DNA of 64,000 nucleotides from JAVBMV01 sp031552145 (GTDB lineage Bacteria > Myxococcota > Myxococcia > Myxococcales > UBA5297): positions 342,568-406,567 of the forward strand of contig JAVBMV010000003.1 of the NCBI GenBank assembly GCA_031552145.1, written 5' to 3'. Positions 50,405 through 59,319 of this stretch are shown in pieces. Made by a program: the position numbers and the translations under genes. Below the pieces are notes generated by a model. The model was not told the origin of the DNA and ran no database searches. It saw only the letters and a program-made list of their open reading frames with translations. Numbering within the stretch: the stretch's first letter is position 1; each line of letters opens with the position of its first letter.

Positions 50405-52029
50405 AGCGGCTCCAACACCTCGCGCCCTGGGCGCTCGCGCTCCTCTCGGGAGTGTTCTACTTCGTCGGTTTCGTCGGCTTCGACCAGTCCTACCTGGCTT
50501 GGTTTGCCCTGGCGCCGCTGCTCCTCGCGCTCTCGCGGGTGGAGCGCCCGCGCACCGCGCTGCTCCTCTCCTGGTTCATGGGGCTGGTCACCCACCTGGG
50601 CGGCTATCACTGGATCCCCTATCTGCTCCAGACCTTCGCGGGGCTCAATAAGCCACTCTCTTTCCTGGGCTACCTGCTGCTCTGCCTGGGACAGAGCGGC
50701 CAGCTCGCGCTCTTCGGCCTCCTGGCGTGGGCGCTCTTTAGGCGGCGCGGCGTGCCGCTCGCCTTCGCCGCGCCGGTGGCGCTGGTCGCCTCGGAGCTCT
50801 GCTTCCCCTTCCTCTTCCAGAGCTACTTGGCCAACTCGCAGGCCTGGAATCCGCACGTCACCCAGGTGCTCGATCTGGGCGGACCGCTGCTCCTCTCGGG
50901 CCTCATCGCCTTCATCGGCGGGGCGATCGCGGAGCTGCTGCTCGCCTTCACTTCTCATGGGCCGACCGGCGAGCCAGGGGTAGAGGGGCCGCGCGCAAAG
51001 CGGCGCGGTGGGGCACTTCTGCGCGCCTCTCTCGCGGCGGCGCTGGTGCTGGCGGCGCTCCTCTACTCCGCGGTCCGGCTCGAGCAGGTCGAGAGGCTCG
51101 AGGCCTCCTCGGAGAAACTGCGGACCACCATCGTCCAGGCCAACGTGGGCGCGGCGCAAAAACACGAGCAGGTGCGCGAGGGCGTGGAGCGCTTCAAGCG
51201 CATGACCGACGAGGCGATGACGCAGCCCGACACCGAGTTGGTCGTCTGGCCCGAGAGCGCGCTCAACGCCTTCGTGCACACGGGACAGAATCTGACGGGG
51301 ATGACCGCGAGCCAGATCGGCGCGCCGATGATCGTGGGAGCACTGCGGCTCGCGCCGGGCACGGAACAGCGCTCGCAGGATCGGCGCCTCTTCAACAGCG
51401 CCTTCTCTGTCGCGGCGGGGGGCGAGGTGACGGCCAGCTACGACAAGACGATGCTGCTCGCCTTTGGCGAATACATCCCGTTCGGCGAACAGTTTCCCGG
51501 CCTCTACTCGCTCTTCCCCTACACCGGGCGCTTCGAGCGGGGGAGGAGCCTCGCACCCTTACCCGTGGGCCCTTGGCGCCTCTCGGCCGACATTTGCTAT
51601 GAAGACATACTGCCGGGTTTCATCCGGGCGCTCATGGGCGCGCGCGACGCCGATGGACACACGCCCCACGCCATGGTCAACCTGACCAACGACTCCTGGT
51701 ATGGGCCCGTTGAGCCGCGCATTCACCTGGCGCTCGCCACCTTCCGCGCCATCGAGCACCGCCGCTGGCTCATCCGCTCCACCGCGACCGGCGTCAGCGC
51801 CTTCATCGACTCGGCGGGGCGCATCGTCGACCAGACGGCCTTCGAGAAGGCGGAGCTGCTCACCGCGGACGTGCCGATGATCATCGGAGGACCGACGCTC
51901 TACGGGAGAATCGGCGATCTGCTCGGCTGGCTCGCGCTCGGCTTCTGCGCTTGGCGCCTCGCGCCGCTCATGCGCGCCGCTTGGGCGAACAGACGCATTC
52001 GCCGCGCAGGTGCTCGGCGCGCGAGCTAG
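50401..52029 (+). CDS. lnt: Apolipoprotein N-acyltransferase
   Basis: 542 aa starting at a GTG (50401) that overlaps the small ORF's stop. Six or so membrane segments come first (ALLSGVFYFVGFVGFDQSYL, LLLCLGQSGQLALFGLLAW and others), then the periplasmic nitrilase domain. Its catalytic Glu is in VVWPESALNAF, Lys in ASYDKTMLLAFGEYIPFG, and Cys in SADICYEDILPG, so the triad is complete. It adds the third acyl chain to lipoproteins, of which this window encodes several. The 3' end overlaps the convergent NuoEF-like gene by 62 bp. Confidence 0.94.
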   Translation: MKRLQHLAPWALALLSGVFYFVGFVGFDQSYLAWFALAPLLLALSRVERPRTALLLSWFMGLVTHLGGYHWIPYLLQTFAGLNKPLSFLGYLLLCLGQSGQLALFGLLAWALFRRRGVPLAFAAPVALVASELCFPFLFQSYLANSQAWNPHVTQVLDLGGPLLLSGLIAFIGGAIAELLLAFTSHGPTGEPGVEGPRAKRRGGALLRASLAAALVLAALLYSAVRLEQVERLEASSEKLRTTIVQANVGAAQKHEQVREGVERFKRMTDEAMTQPDTELVVWPESALNAFVHTGQNLTGMTASQIGAPMIVGALRLAPGTEQRSQDRRLFNSAFSVAAGGEVTASYDKTMLLAFGEYIPFGEQFPGLYSLFPYTGRFERGRSLAPLPVGPWRLSADICYEDILPGFIRALMGARDADGHTPHAMVNLTNDSWYGPVEPRIHLALATFRAIEHRRWLIRSTATGVSAFIDSAGRIVDQTAFEKAELLTADVPMIIGGPTLYGRIGDLLGWLALGFCAWRLAPLMRAAWANRRIRRAGARRAS

Positions 52030-53767
52030 CAAAGTGCTGAAGCAACGACTCGGCGGGCGCCGCGGCGGCCTGGGCGGCGCGGCAGCCTTCGCCGCGCATT
52101 TGCCGCGCGGCGTCGAGCAGCGACTCCGCCGCGCTCTCTGGCTGCTCCAGCCGCGCCATCAGCTCGCCGAAGGGGCCGCCAGGAACACACGATGCACAGG
52201 CGCCGCACCCCTGCCGCCAGAAGAAGAGCAGCTCGCGCTTCGCCATCCCGAAGAGACAGCTCTTCTCGGTGATGGCGATGAGCGCGCCATTGCCCACCTG
52301 TGCGCCCGCGCCGGAAAGCGATTCGTCATCGAAGGTGCGATCGAGCGCCTCCGGCGGGAGAAAGGCGCTCCCGGCGCCCCCGACTTGCAGCGCCACGATG
52401 CTCTTGCCCTGCAGCGGCCCCTCTCCATATTCCTCGACCATGCGTCGGATGGAGGCGCCCGCCGCCACTTCGTAGGTCCCAGGGCGCTTCAGATCGCCCC
52501 CCAGAGAGAGTAGCCGCGTCCCCCTCCCCTCGCGTTCCGCCGGGCGCAGCCCCTGCGCGCCATACCAGTCGGCGCCTTTGGCCGCCAACGCGGGCAGCTT
52601 CACCACGCGCTCCAGCCCCTCCACCAAGGTTGGAGCACCAAAGAGGCCCTGGGCGACGAAGCCCGTCTGCCAGCCGCCGCTGTGGAGGCTCTCCCCCGCG
52701 CCGCGGCTCAGGGGAAGCTCGCCCTCGAGCGCCTCGACCAGCCTGAGCGGCTCCCCGAAACTCCACACGGAGGGGAGCAACCGCGCCATGGCCTTCAGCT
52801 TCGCGCCCGCCCCTTGGGCCCTGGCTCCCAGCAGCCCCGCGCGCTGCGCTTCCTCCAGTGCCGTGCGCACTCGTTCGAAAGCGAGCTCGTATTCGGCGCG
52901 CACGCAGATAAGGCACTCGGAGGCGCCTAGGGCGTGGGCGGCCAGGCACGCGCCCGCCACCACTAGATGTGGATCGCGCTCCATGAGCAGCCGCTCCTTG
53001 GCGGTGCCCGGCACGAGCTCCAGTCCCTGGACCAACAGCACCTTGCGCCCCGTCGACGCAGCAAAGGCGCGCCACAGCGCCATGGCGCCCTCACCCGCGA
53101 GGCCGCTCTCCTCCAGCTGCGCGAGCAGCAACGCCCGGTCGGGCGCGCTCCCCTCCAGCGCCGCATAAACTCCGTGGCGCCGCGCCGTGGCCAGTTGGTG
53201 TGAGCCCTTGGCGAAGAGATTGGCGAAAGCCACCTGGCGGTCGGTTTTGAAGGCGTGGACCGGCTTCTCCACCGAAAGCAGGTTCTCCCAGTCGCGCGGA
53301 TCGGCCTTGGCCAGCGCGCGGGCCCGGGCAGCGCTGATGGCGAGTGGCGCGCCGCGCAGATAGCAGGCGATGGGCCCCAGATCGCAGGCGCCTTGGCATC
53401 GCAGCGCCTCGAAGGGCAACTCCTTCTCGCGCACCACCCGCTCCACCTCGAGCCCGCCGCGCGCGGCACACCCCGCGTTCGTGCAGAGCCCCAGGAGGGG
53501 GATGGGCTCGCGGGGCCTGAGGAAGCCATAGGCTTCGGCCAGCGCGATGAGGCGCACGACCGGCTCGCCCAGCCTGCGGGAGAGCAGCTCCAGCGTTCCC
53601 TCCGAGAGCGGCCCCAAGAGGCGCGAGAGCTCCACCAGCTGCGAGAGGAGCGCACCTTCCTCGCCGCGGTTGCGGTGCAGGATCTCTTCGATCGCCCTGC
53701 CCCGCTCCACGTAGAGCGCGCTGTCCGCGGGCTCGCTCTCCCGCCATCCTGGTGCCTCGGTTTGCAC
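51968..53767 (-). CDS. NuoE/NuoF-like fused protein with degenerate FMN/NADH site
   Basis: 599 aa from a GTG at 53767. The N-terminal NuoE-like part has the [2Fe-2S] ligands C-x4-C (Cys95, Cys100 in GLCTNAGC) and C-x3-C (Cys124, Cys128). The NuoF-like part aligns over LVPGTAKERLLMERDPHLVVAG and AEYELAFERV, followed by a SLBB-like segment (VGGAGSAFL). The [4Fe-4S] motif CGACASC is near residue 530, with a further Cys in EGCRAA. The GRGGAGFP glycine motif for FMN/NADH is instead GLAGEGAMALW, so NADH oxidation is doubtful. No other complex I or hydrogenase subunit is nearby. It may be an electron-transfer adaptor. Confidence 0.75.
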   Translation of the reverse strand: MQTEAPGWRESEPADSALYVERGRAIEEILHRNRGEEGALLSQLVELSRLLGPLSEGTLELLSRRLGEPVVRLIALAEAYGFLRPREPIPLLGLCTNAGCAARGGLEVERVVREKELPFEALRCQGACDLGPIACYLRGAPLAISAARARALAKADPRDWENLLSVEKPVHAFKTDRQVAFANLFAKGSHQLATARRHGVYAALEGSAPDRALLLAQLEESGLAGEGAMALWRAFAASTGRKVLLVQGLELVPGTAKERLLMERDPHLVVAGACLAAHALGASECLICVRAEYELAFERVRTALEEAQRAGLLGARAQGAGAKLKAMARLLPSVWSFGEPLRLVEALEGELPLSRGAGESLHSGGWQTGFVAQGLFGAPTLVEGLERVVKLPALAAKGADWYGAQGLRPAEREGRGTRLLSLGGDLKRPGTYEVAAGASIRRMVEEYGEGPLQGKSIVALQVGGAGSAFLPPEALDRTFDDESLSGAGAQVGNGALIAITEKSCLFGMAKRELLFFWRQGCGACASCVPGGPFGELMARLEQPESAAESLLDAARQMRGEGCRAAQAAAAPAESLLQHFASSRAEHLRGECVCSPKRRA

Positions 53768-53804
53768 GGAGTGAGAAGCTCTCCACTCCTGCCCATTCCG
53801 TAAA

Positions 53805-54365
53805 CTACCTGCTTGGGGGAGCGAGCGCCGAGCCGAAGTCGAGCCGCAGCGAGGAGAAGGGGGCGTAGGGCGCGCCGTCGCGCATCAGCGCCAACAGCTC
53901 CGCCACGTGGAGATCCGTCGCGGCCACGGGCGCGCTTTCCTTTTCGCTGGCTGGAGCGGAGAGCCGCTTGGGGAAGAAGAGCCTATCCACCAGGTAGGCG
54001 ATACCGAGCCCCACGGCGGTGCCCGCCGCATCCCAGGTGAAATCGCGCCAGGAGGGATCGCCTCCGGCGTAGCGATCGATCAGCTCCTTGCCAGCGCCGG
54101 CTCCCAGCGAGAGCCCTCCTCCCAGCGCCAGCGGGAACCAGCGGTTCTCCATCATGAAAGCACCCGCGCCATAGCCGCCCATCGCGATGGCGCTGCTCAG
54201 AGAGAAATGGAGCGCCTTGTCGCGCCCAAACCAGGGATCGGGCTCGAAGGCTTTCGCCGGGGTGGGCAGCGCCAGCAGGGCCGCCATGGCGGCGGCCACC
54301 CAGAGGGACCAACCAGGCCCGCGCGCCGCGCGGAGGGCGCACCTCTCTTTGGCTCTTGGGCACAT
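53805..54365 (-). CDS. YfiM/DUF2279-like envelope protein
   Basis: 186 aa from the ATG at 54365, with GGAGG ten bases upstream. A signal peptide (WSLWVAAAMAALLALPTPAKA) is followed by WFGRDKALHFSLSSAIAM, GAGKELIDRYAGGDPSWRDF and WDAAGTAVGLGIAYLVDRL, a pattern of His, Lys-Glu-x3-D and Trp-Arg-Asp found in YfiM-type proteins of unknown function. It has two to three hydrophobic helices. It is divergent from the His-rich gene at 54407. Confidence 0.65.
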   Translation of the reverse strand: MCPRAKERCALRAARGPGWSLWVAAAMAALLALPTPAKAFEPDPWFGRDKALHFSLSSAIAMGGYGAGAFMMENRWFPLALGGGLSLGAGAGKELIDRYAGGDPSWRDFTWDAAGTAVGLGIAYLVDRLFFPKRLSAPASEKESAPVAATDLHVAELLALMRDGAPYAPFSSLRLDFGSALAPPSR

Positions 54366-54406
54366 CGCTTCTACGCCTCCAACTATTTTCTGTAGACTGC
54401 GCGGCC

Positions 54407-55549
54407 ATGAGAATGCAACCCACGCCATCGCTGCCCTTCCTCCTCTTTGTCCTCGTCCCCGCCGTCGCCCTGGCCCAGGGCAAGGGAGGCGCCCCGTCCG
54501 GCAGCCATGATCACGACCATGGCCATGATCACGAGCATGGCGAGAAGCGGGCGAAGCCGCCCTCGCTCATCAACCTGCCCTTCCCCGGCCCAGCGGAGCA
54601 GGACCCGGCGCTCGGCGGAAAGCACTCCCACGGCGACGGCCATGGCCACGCGCACGAGGGAGACGAGCCCTCCGCTCACGAGAAGGCGGCAAAGAAGGGA
54701 GCCTCGCTCTTCGACGCGAAGAGCTTGGCGAAGTTCGAGGCCTATGAGCGCGAGCGCCTGCTCGGCGACCCCTCCTTGGCCGCGAAGCGCTCCAAGCTCT
54801 CGGATCAGCAGGCGGACCAGATGGGGCTCTTCGCCCGGCGCTACTACCTCTCCAGGCAGGGCGTGGCGCGCCACCGCGCCGAGCTGGCCGAGCTGCAGGC
54901 GAAGCTCATCCGCTATCGCTCCGAGAACTCTCCCCTCAACAAGCCCGATCTCGAACGCGAGCAGATGCTGAAGCTCTGGCTCGAGCAGGGCGAGGAGTGG
55001 TCGGCGCAATATGGTGAGCTCTATGGCAAGGAGCAGGTCGCGCTCCTCGCCACGCGCGAGAGCGCCTTCGTCGCGCTCTTGGACGAGGCCGACAAGCTCA
55101 ATAACGCCCACAACGAGGAGGCGCGCGCCGCCGCTGCCGCGGGGCTCGACGCTGGGAGACTCGAAAACTTCCTCACCTTCCAGCGCACGCGCGTTCCCCT
55201 CGCGGGCCCTGCGCGGGAGGCGGCGCTCAAGAAGGCCGAGCTCACCGAACAACAGCGCCGCGGGATCCTGCTCTTCGCAAACGAGTACTACGAGAAGCGG
55301 GGGCAGATGCGCACCGCCGCCGCCGCGCTGGCCGAGGCGAAGGCAAACCTTGAGAAGAAGCGCGCCGCGGGCGAGCGCACCCAGGCCGCGGAGCTCTACG
55401 TAGAGTATTTCGCCGACCAGGTGGGTGAATGGGAGCGGTACCGCGCCGGATTGGCCGAGAAATATGGGCCGACACTGCCCGAGCTCTTCGACAGCTTCGA
55501 GCAGCGCTTCCAGGAGACCTTCGCCCCCGTTCAGCCCAAGTCGCGCTGA
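54407..55549 (+). CDS. Histidine-rich exported protein with coiled-coil body
   Basis: 380 aa from the ATG at 54407. A signal peptide (LPFLLFVLVPAVALAQG) is followed by two histidine-rich patches, SHDHDHGHDHEHGEK and KHSHGDGHGHAHEGDEPSAH. The rest, about residues 105-370, is almost all charged helix (ELAELQAKLIRYRSENSPL, AALAEAKANLEKKRAAG), consistent with a coiled coil. The His patches should bind Zn, Ni, Co or Cu in the periplasm. No known family was recognised. It converges with the phosphomannomutase gene, with a 19-bp overlap. Confidence 0.65.
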   Translation: MRMQPTPSLPFLLFVLVPAVALAQGKGGAPSGSHDHDHGHDHEHGEKRAKPPSLINLPFPGPAEQDPALGGKHSHGDGHGHAHEGDEPSAHEKAAKKGASLFDAKSLAKFEAYERERLLGDPSLAAKRSKLSDQQADQMGLFARRYYLSRQGVARHRAELAELQAKLIRYRSENSPLNKPDLEREQMLKLWLEQGEEWSAQYGELYGKEQVALLATRESAFVALLDEADKLNNAHNEEARAAAAAGLDAGRLENFLTFQRTRVPLAGPAREAALKKAELTEQQRRGILLFANEYYEKRGQMRTAAAALAEAKANLEKKRAAGERTQAAELYVEYFADQVGEWERYRAGLAEKYGPTLPELFDSFEQRFQETFAPVQPKSR

Positions 55550-56892
55550 AGTTGGGCCAATTCGCCCTCCATCATCCCCTGGATCTCGGCGAGCCGCTCC
55601 TTCGAGGTGGCCTCGAAGCGCGTTACCAAGATGGGCTGCGTGTTGGAGGCCCTGATGAGCCCCCAGCCGTCGGGGAAGCTGACGCGCACGCCGTCGACGT
55701 CGCAGATGGAGTGGCCCCCTCTCCTGAAATGCTCGGTCGCGCGGCGCACCAACTCCATCTTCTTCTCCTCCTCGGTCTCGACCCTGAGCTCTGGGGTAGC
55801 GAAGGTCACGGGCAGATCGGCGAGGCGCTCCGAGAGCGTCTCCTTGCCCTGGCAGAGGATCTCGAGCAGCCGCGCGGTGGAGTAGATGGCGTCGTCGAAG
55901 CCGAAGTAGCGGTGGCTCCAGAAGATGTGGCCGCTCATCTCGCCGGCGAGCGCAGCTCCGCATTCTTTCATCTTCGCCTTGATCAGGCTGTGGCCCGCCT
56001 TCCACATGATGGGCACGCCGCCCTTGGCCCGGATGTCGTCGTAGAGGCGCATCGAGCACTTCACCTCGCCGATGATCGTCGCCCCCGGCCTCGCCTTGAG
56101 CACCTCGCGCGCGAAGAGCACCGTCAGGTCGTCGCCCCACAGAATCTGACCCCGATCGTCCACGACGCCGATACGGTCGGCGTCGCCGTCGTAGGCGATG
56201 CCCAGCGCCGCGTTTTCGCGCCGCACCGCGGCCACCAGATCGAGCATGTTCTCGACAACCGTGGGGTCGGGGTGGTGGTTGGGGAAGTTGGCGTCCATGT
56301 CGCAATAGAGCGGCACCACCTCGACGCCCAGCGAGCGCAGGAGCGGAACGGCCACATGGCCGCCGACGCCGTTGCCCGCGTCGACCACCACCTTCATGCC
56401 GGGGCGCGCGAGCGTCACCTCTTGCGCCACAAAGCGGCCATAGGACTCGATGAGCTCCCAGGGGCGCAGCTCGCCCCGTCCCCGCTCGAAGTCGCCTGCC
56501 TCGATCAGCCGCCGAAGCCCCTGGATCTCCTCGCCGAAGAGGGTCCGCTTACCCACCCCCAACTTGAAGCCGTTGTACTCGGGCGGGTTGTGGCTGCCGG
56601 TGATCATGGCGAGGCCATCGACCGGGAGCGTATGCGCGGCAAAATAGGTGAGCGGCGTAGGCACCACCCCGATGTCGTAGAGGTCGATGCCCGTGGCCAT
56701 AGCGCCCTTCGCCAGCGCGTCGCGGTAGCGCGTCGAGCTGGCGCGGCAGTCGCGCCCCAGCACCATCGCGCGACCGCCCGCGCGGCGCACCAGCGTGCCG
56801 ATGCCAAGCCCCAGCTGCTCGGCGACCTCTTCATTCAGATCGCGGTCGACCAGACCGCGCACGTCATACTCACGAAAGATATGTGGCTTCAT
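55531..56892 (-). CDS. Phosphomannomutase/phosphoglucomutase
   Basis: 453 aa from the ATG at 56892 (MKPHIFREYDVRGLVD, the standard start of the AlgC type). Phosphoserine loop TGSHNPPEYNG (Ser100), metal-binding DGDADRIG, the sugar-binding GEMSGHIFW and the phosphate-binding RASNTQP near the C-terminus are all intact. It interconverts mannose-1-P and mannose-6-P, or the glucose equivalents, for polysaccharide or LPS synthesis. No Shine-Dalgarno is evident. Confidence 0.94.
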   Translation of the reverse strand: MKPHIFREYDVRGLVDRDLNEEVAEQLGLGIGTLVRRAGGRAMVLGRDCRASSTRYRDALAKGAMATGIDLYDIGVVPTPLTYFAAHTLPVDGLAMITGSHNPPEYNGFKLGVGKRTLFGEEIQGLRRLIEAGDFERGRGELRPWELIESYGRFVAQEVTLARPGMKVVVDAGNGVGGHVAVPLLRSLGVEVVPLYCDMDANFPNHHPDPTVVENMLDLVAAVRRENAALGIAYDGDADRIGVVDDRGQILWGDDLTVLFAREVLKARPGATIIGEVKCSMRLYDDIRAKGGVPIMWKAGHSLIKAKMKECGAALAGEMSGHIFWSHRYFGFDDAIYSTARLLEILCQGKETLSERLADLPVTFATPELRVETEEEKKMELVRRATEHFRRGGHSICDVDGVRVSFPDGWGLIRASNTQPILVTRFEATSKERLAEIQGMMEGELAQLQRDLG

Positions 56893-56964
56893 AGGGCCAA
56901 TATAGCCCACGCGGCGAGGGCAGCCCATGGCGGCGGCGGGGTACCCTCCGCGCCAGGTCTCCGC

Positions 56965-57213
56965 CTATCGCTTATTGAGCTCCGCCGCCAAGCCCGCGGC
57001 GGAGAGGCCCGAGCCCGCGATGGGCGGTGGCGTGGCCCGCAGGCGCGGCCCGCCAGCGTGGCTCTCTCCGGACATGACGGCGGAGAGCAGATCGGCCTGC
57101 TCGCGCGTCGCGCAATAGAAGGACTGGGGCTTGAGCGACGGATCGGAATGGACGAGCAGTACGCGCCACCCCTCCCCTTCCGGGACGATCTCGATCCGCT
57201 TTACGTCTGCCAT
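56965..57213 (-). CDS. Small hypothetical protein
   Basis: 82 aa from the ATG at 57213, which has GGGAG seven bases upstream. It has a beta-alpha pattern, VKRIEIVPEGEGWRVLLVHS, then FYCATREQADLLSAVMSGES, followed by a Gly/Pro-rich tail. No domain was recognised. It sits between the mutase and queF on the same strand. Confidence 0.55.
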   Translation of the reverse strand: MADVKRIEIVPEGEGWRVLLVHSDPSLKPQSFYCATREQADLLSAVMSGESHAGGPRLRATPPPIAGSGLSAAGLAAELNKR

Positions 57214-57295
57214 CACCGTCTCCCTATCTGGCATTTAATTCGATGACCACAACAGGGGAGCCACACTATCACAAGTGGCTTATGTCTCTGACAAA

Positions 57296-57652
57296 CTACC
57301 CTCGGCGGGCGACTTCGACCACCGTGCCGATGCCGCCGCGTACATTGAAGCGCCCGCGCACCGTGAGGGAACGGGGCGCCAGGAGCGCGAAGAGCGCGTC
57401 GCATATCTGGTTGGTCACGGCTTCATGGAACGCGCCCTGCTGGCGAAAGGCCCCCAAATAGAGCTTCAGGCTCTTCAGCTCGACGCAGTGCTGGTCGGGA
57501 ACGTAACTCACCTCGAAGTGGGCAAAGTCGGGCTGCCCCGTCAGCGGACAGAGGCAGGTGAACTCGGGAACATCGAAGGCGATGGTGTAGTCGCGATCGG
57601 GCGCCGGGTTGGGGAAGGTCTGAAGCACGCTGCTCGAAACACCGTCACTCAC
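57296..57652 (-). CDS. queF: NADPH-dependent 7-cyano-7-deazaguanine reductase
   Basis: 118 aa, the length of the single-domain (YkvM-like) QueF. The GTG start at 57652 has GAGG eight bases upstream; the frame extends further without coding character. Signatures are PEFTCLCPLTGQPDFA with the catalytic Cys, the QueF motif VELKSLKLYLGAFR, and QGAFHEAVTNQI. It reduces preQ0 to preQ1 in queuosine biosynthesis. No other que gene is in the window. Confidence 0.94.
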   Translation of the reverse strand: MSDGVSSSVLQTFPNPAPDRDYTIAFDVPEFTCLCPLTGQPDFAHFEVSYVPDQHCVELKSLKLYLGAFRQQGAFHEAVTNQICDALFALLAPRSLTVRGRFNVRGGIGTVVEVARRG

Positions 57653-57846
57653 TTGGAACACCTCTCGGGAGCGCTCTGCTCGTCGACGCGGGAGCTTACT
57701 TCGGGGGCCGGGCAAGGGTCGAGGGCGGCCTACGTTGACAGCCGCCCCCCCTCCGGCTACACCGCCGCACTCTTTTCTGGGGGGCGACCGCACGGGCGTC
57801 ACCTCTGCGGCCAGGACAGGGCTGGCAGGAGCAAGACCAGGGCAAG

Positions 57847-58233
57847 ATGAGCGGCAACACCCCCTCAGCCGTCGCAGGCGTCGCGACCATCACCATCAAA
57901 GAAGAGCGCGCCGAGACCGCGCCGACCGAGCCGCGCGCACGGGTCGCCCTCGCTCCTCGCCCCATCTCCATGCCCCTTCCTTTGGACGAGGAGATCGCCC
58001 AGCGTGTTTTGGCTCTCCTGGAGCGGACCGGCGACGCCGTGCCCGAGCTGCGCGCCATGGTGTTGGAGCAGGCGGAGCGCGGGCTCTACCGCGCCGTGCT
58101 CGCCTATACCGAGAACCACCTCGGGCGCGCCGCCGCCATCCTGGGGATCGACCGGAACACCTGCGCCAAGAAGGCCCGCCTCTTCGGGCTCAACAAGGCC
58201 TCTCGGGGACGAAAGCGCAAAAGCAAGGCATAG
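57847..58233 (+). CDS. Fis-type HTH protein
   Basis: 128 aa. The N-terminal 50 residues are low-complexity. A Fis/NtrC-type helix-turn-helix follows: LEQAERGLYRAVLAYTENHLGRAAAILGIDRNTCAKKARLFGL region, residues ~74-115, then a Lys/Arg-rich tail (GRKRKSKA). It lacks the AAA+ and receiver parts of an NtrC regulator and may act as a nucleoid-type DNA bender or local regulator. It precedes the MoxR operon by 77 bp. Confidence 0.72.
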   Translation: MSGNTPSAVAGVATITIKEERAETAPTEPRARVALAPRPISMPLPLDEEIAQRVLALLERTGDAVPELRAMVLEQAERGLYRAVLAYTENHLGRAAAILGIDRNTCAKKARLFGLNKASRGRKRKSKA

Positions 58234-58310
58234 AATGGCCGCCGCGCTGTTCTGTAGCCGCGTGCCCCTCGAGGGGCCACGCCAAAACCCTAGAGCACGA
58301 GGCCTTTCGC

Positions 58311-59300
58311 ATGCACCCCGAGATCCGCGCCCTCAACGCGATGGTTGAGGCCGAGAGTGCCACCACCACCCGCCTCATGGAGGAGGCAGGCAAAATCATC
58401 GTCGGCCAGCGCCAAATGATAGAGCGCATCCTGGTCGGCCTCATGTGCGGCGGCCACGTGCTGGTCGAGGGCGTGCCCGGCTTGGCGAAGACCCTCACCG
58501 TGAAGACGCTGGCGGAGCTGTTCTCGGTCAGCTTCTCTCGCCTGCAATTCACGCCCGATCTGCTTCCCGCCGACGTCATCGGCACCACCATCTACAACCA
58601 GCGCACCGGCGAGTTCACGGTGCGCAAGGGCCCTGTCTTTGCCAACCTGGTGCTCGCTGACGAGATCAACCGGGCCCCCGCGAAGGTCCAGAGCGCTCTG
58701 CTCGAGGCGATGCAGGAGCGCCAAGTGACGCTGGGGGAGCAGACCTTCCGGCTGCCCGACCCATTTATCGTGATGGCTACCGAGAACCCCATCGAGCAGG
58801 AGGGCACCTACCCCTTGCCCGAGGCGCAGGTGGACCGCTTCATGCTCAAGATCATCGTCGGCTACCCCACGCGCGAGGAGGAGCGCCAGATCATGGAGCG
58901 CATGAGCGGCGCGGAGCAGCCGCACGCCTCGCCCGTCATGGGGCCCGAGGAGCTGATGCGCATCCGGCGAGTGCTCGACCAGCTCTACATGGACGACAAG
59001 ATCAAGGAGTACATCGTCAATCTGGTCTTCGCCACGCGGGAGCCGGCGCGCGCCGGTCTGAAGGAGCTGACCGACTACATCGCCTTTGGCGCCTCGCCGC
59101 GCGCTTCGATCTTCCTGGCCCTGGCAGCCAAGGCCCACGCCTTTCTCAGAGGTCGCGGCTTTGTCACACCTGAGGATGTGAAGGCGATGGGGCTCGACGT
59201 GCTGCGCCACCGCATCAACCTCACCTACGAGGCCGAGGCGGACGAGATGACCAGCGAGAAGCTGCTGACGCGCCTCTTCGAGCGCGTCGAAGTGCCCTGA
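58311..59300 (+). CDS. MoxR-family AAA+ ATPase
   Basis: 329 aa from the ATG at 58311 (GAGG eight bases upstream). AAA+ motifs: VGQRQMIERILVGL sensor helix, Walker A EGVPGLAKT (54-61), Walker B VLADEIN, sensor-1 IVMATENPIEQEGTYPLPEAQVDRF, and the lid domain with SPRASIFLALAAKAHAFLRGR. MoxR ATPases act as chaperones for metal insertion or assembly of complexes, together with the VWA proteins that follow here. It is first gene of the Bat-type operon. Confidence 0.92.
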   Translation: MHPEIRALNAMVEAESATTTRLMEEAGKIIVGQRQMIERILVGLMCGGHVLVEGVPGLAKTLTVKTLAELFSVSFSRLQFTPDLLPADVIGTTIYNQRTGEFTVRKGPVFANLVLADEINRAPAKVQSALLEAMQERQVTLGEQTFRLPDPFIVMATENPIEQEGTYPLPEAQVDRFMLKIIVGYPTREEERQIMERMSGAEQPHASPVMGPEELMRIRRVLDQLYMDDKIKEYIVNLVFATREPARAGLKELTDYIAFGASPRASIFLALAAKAHAFLRGRGFVTPEDVKAMGLDVLRHRINLTYEAEADEMTSEKLLTRLFERVEVP

Positions 59301-59319
59301 ACCCACCGAGCCTTACGCC

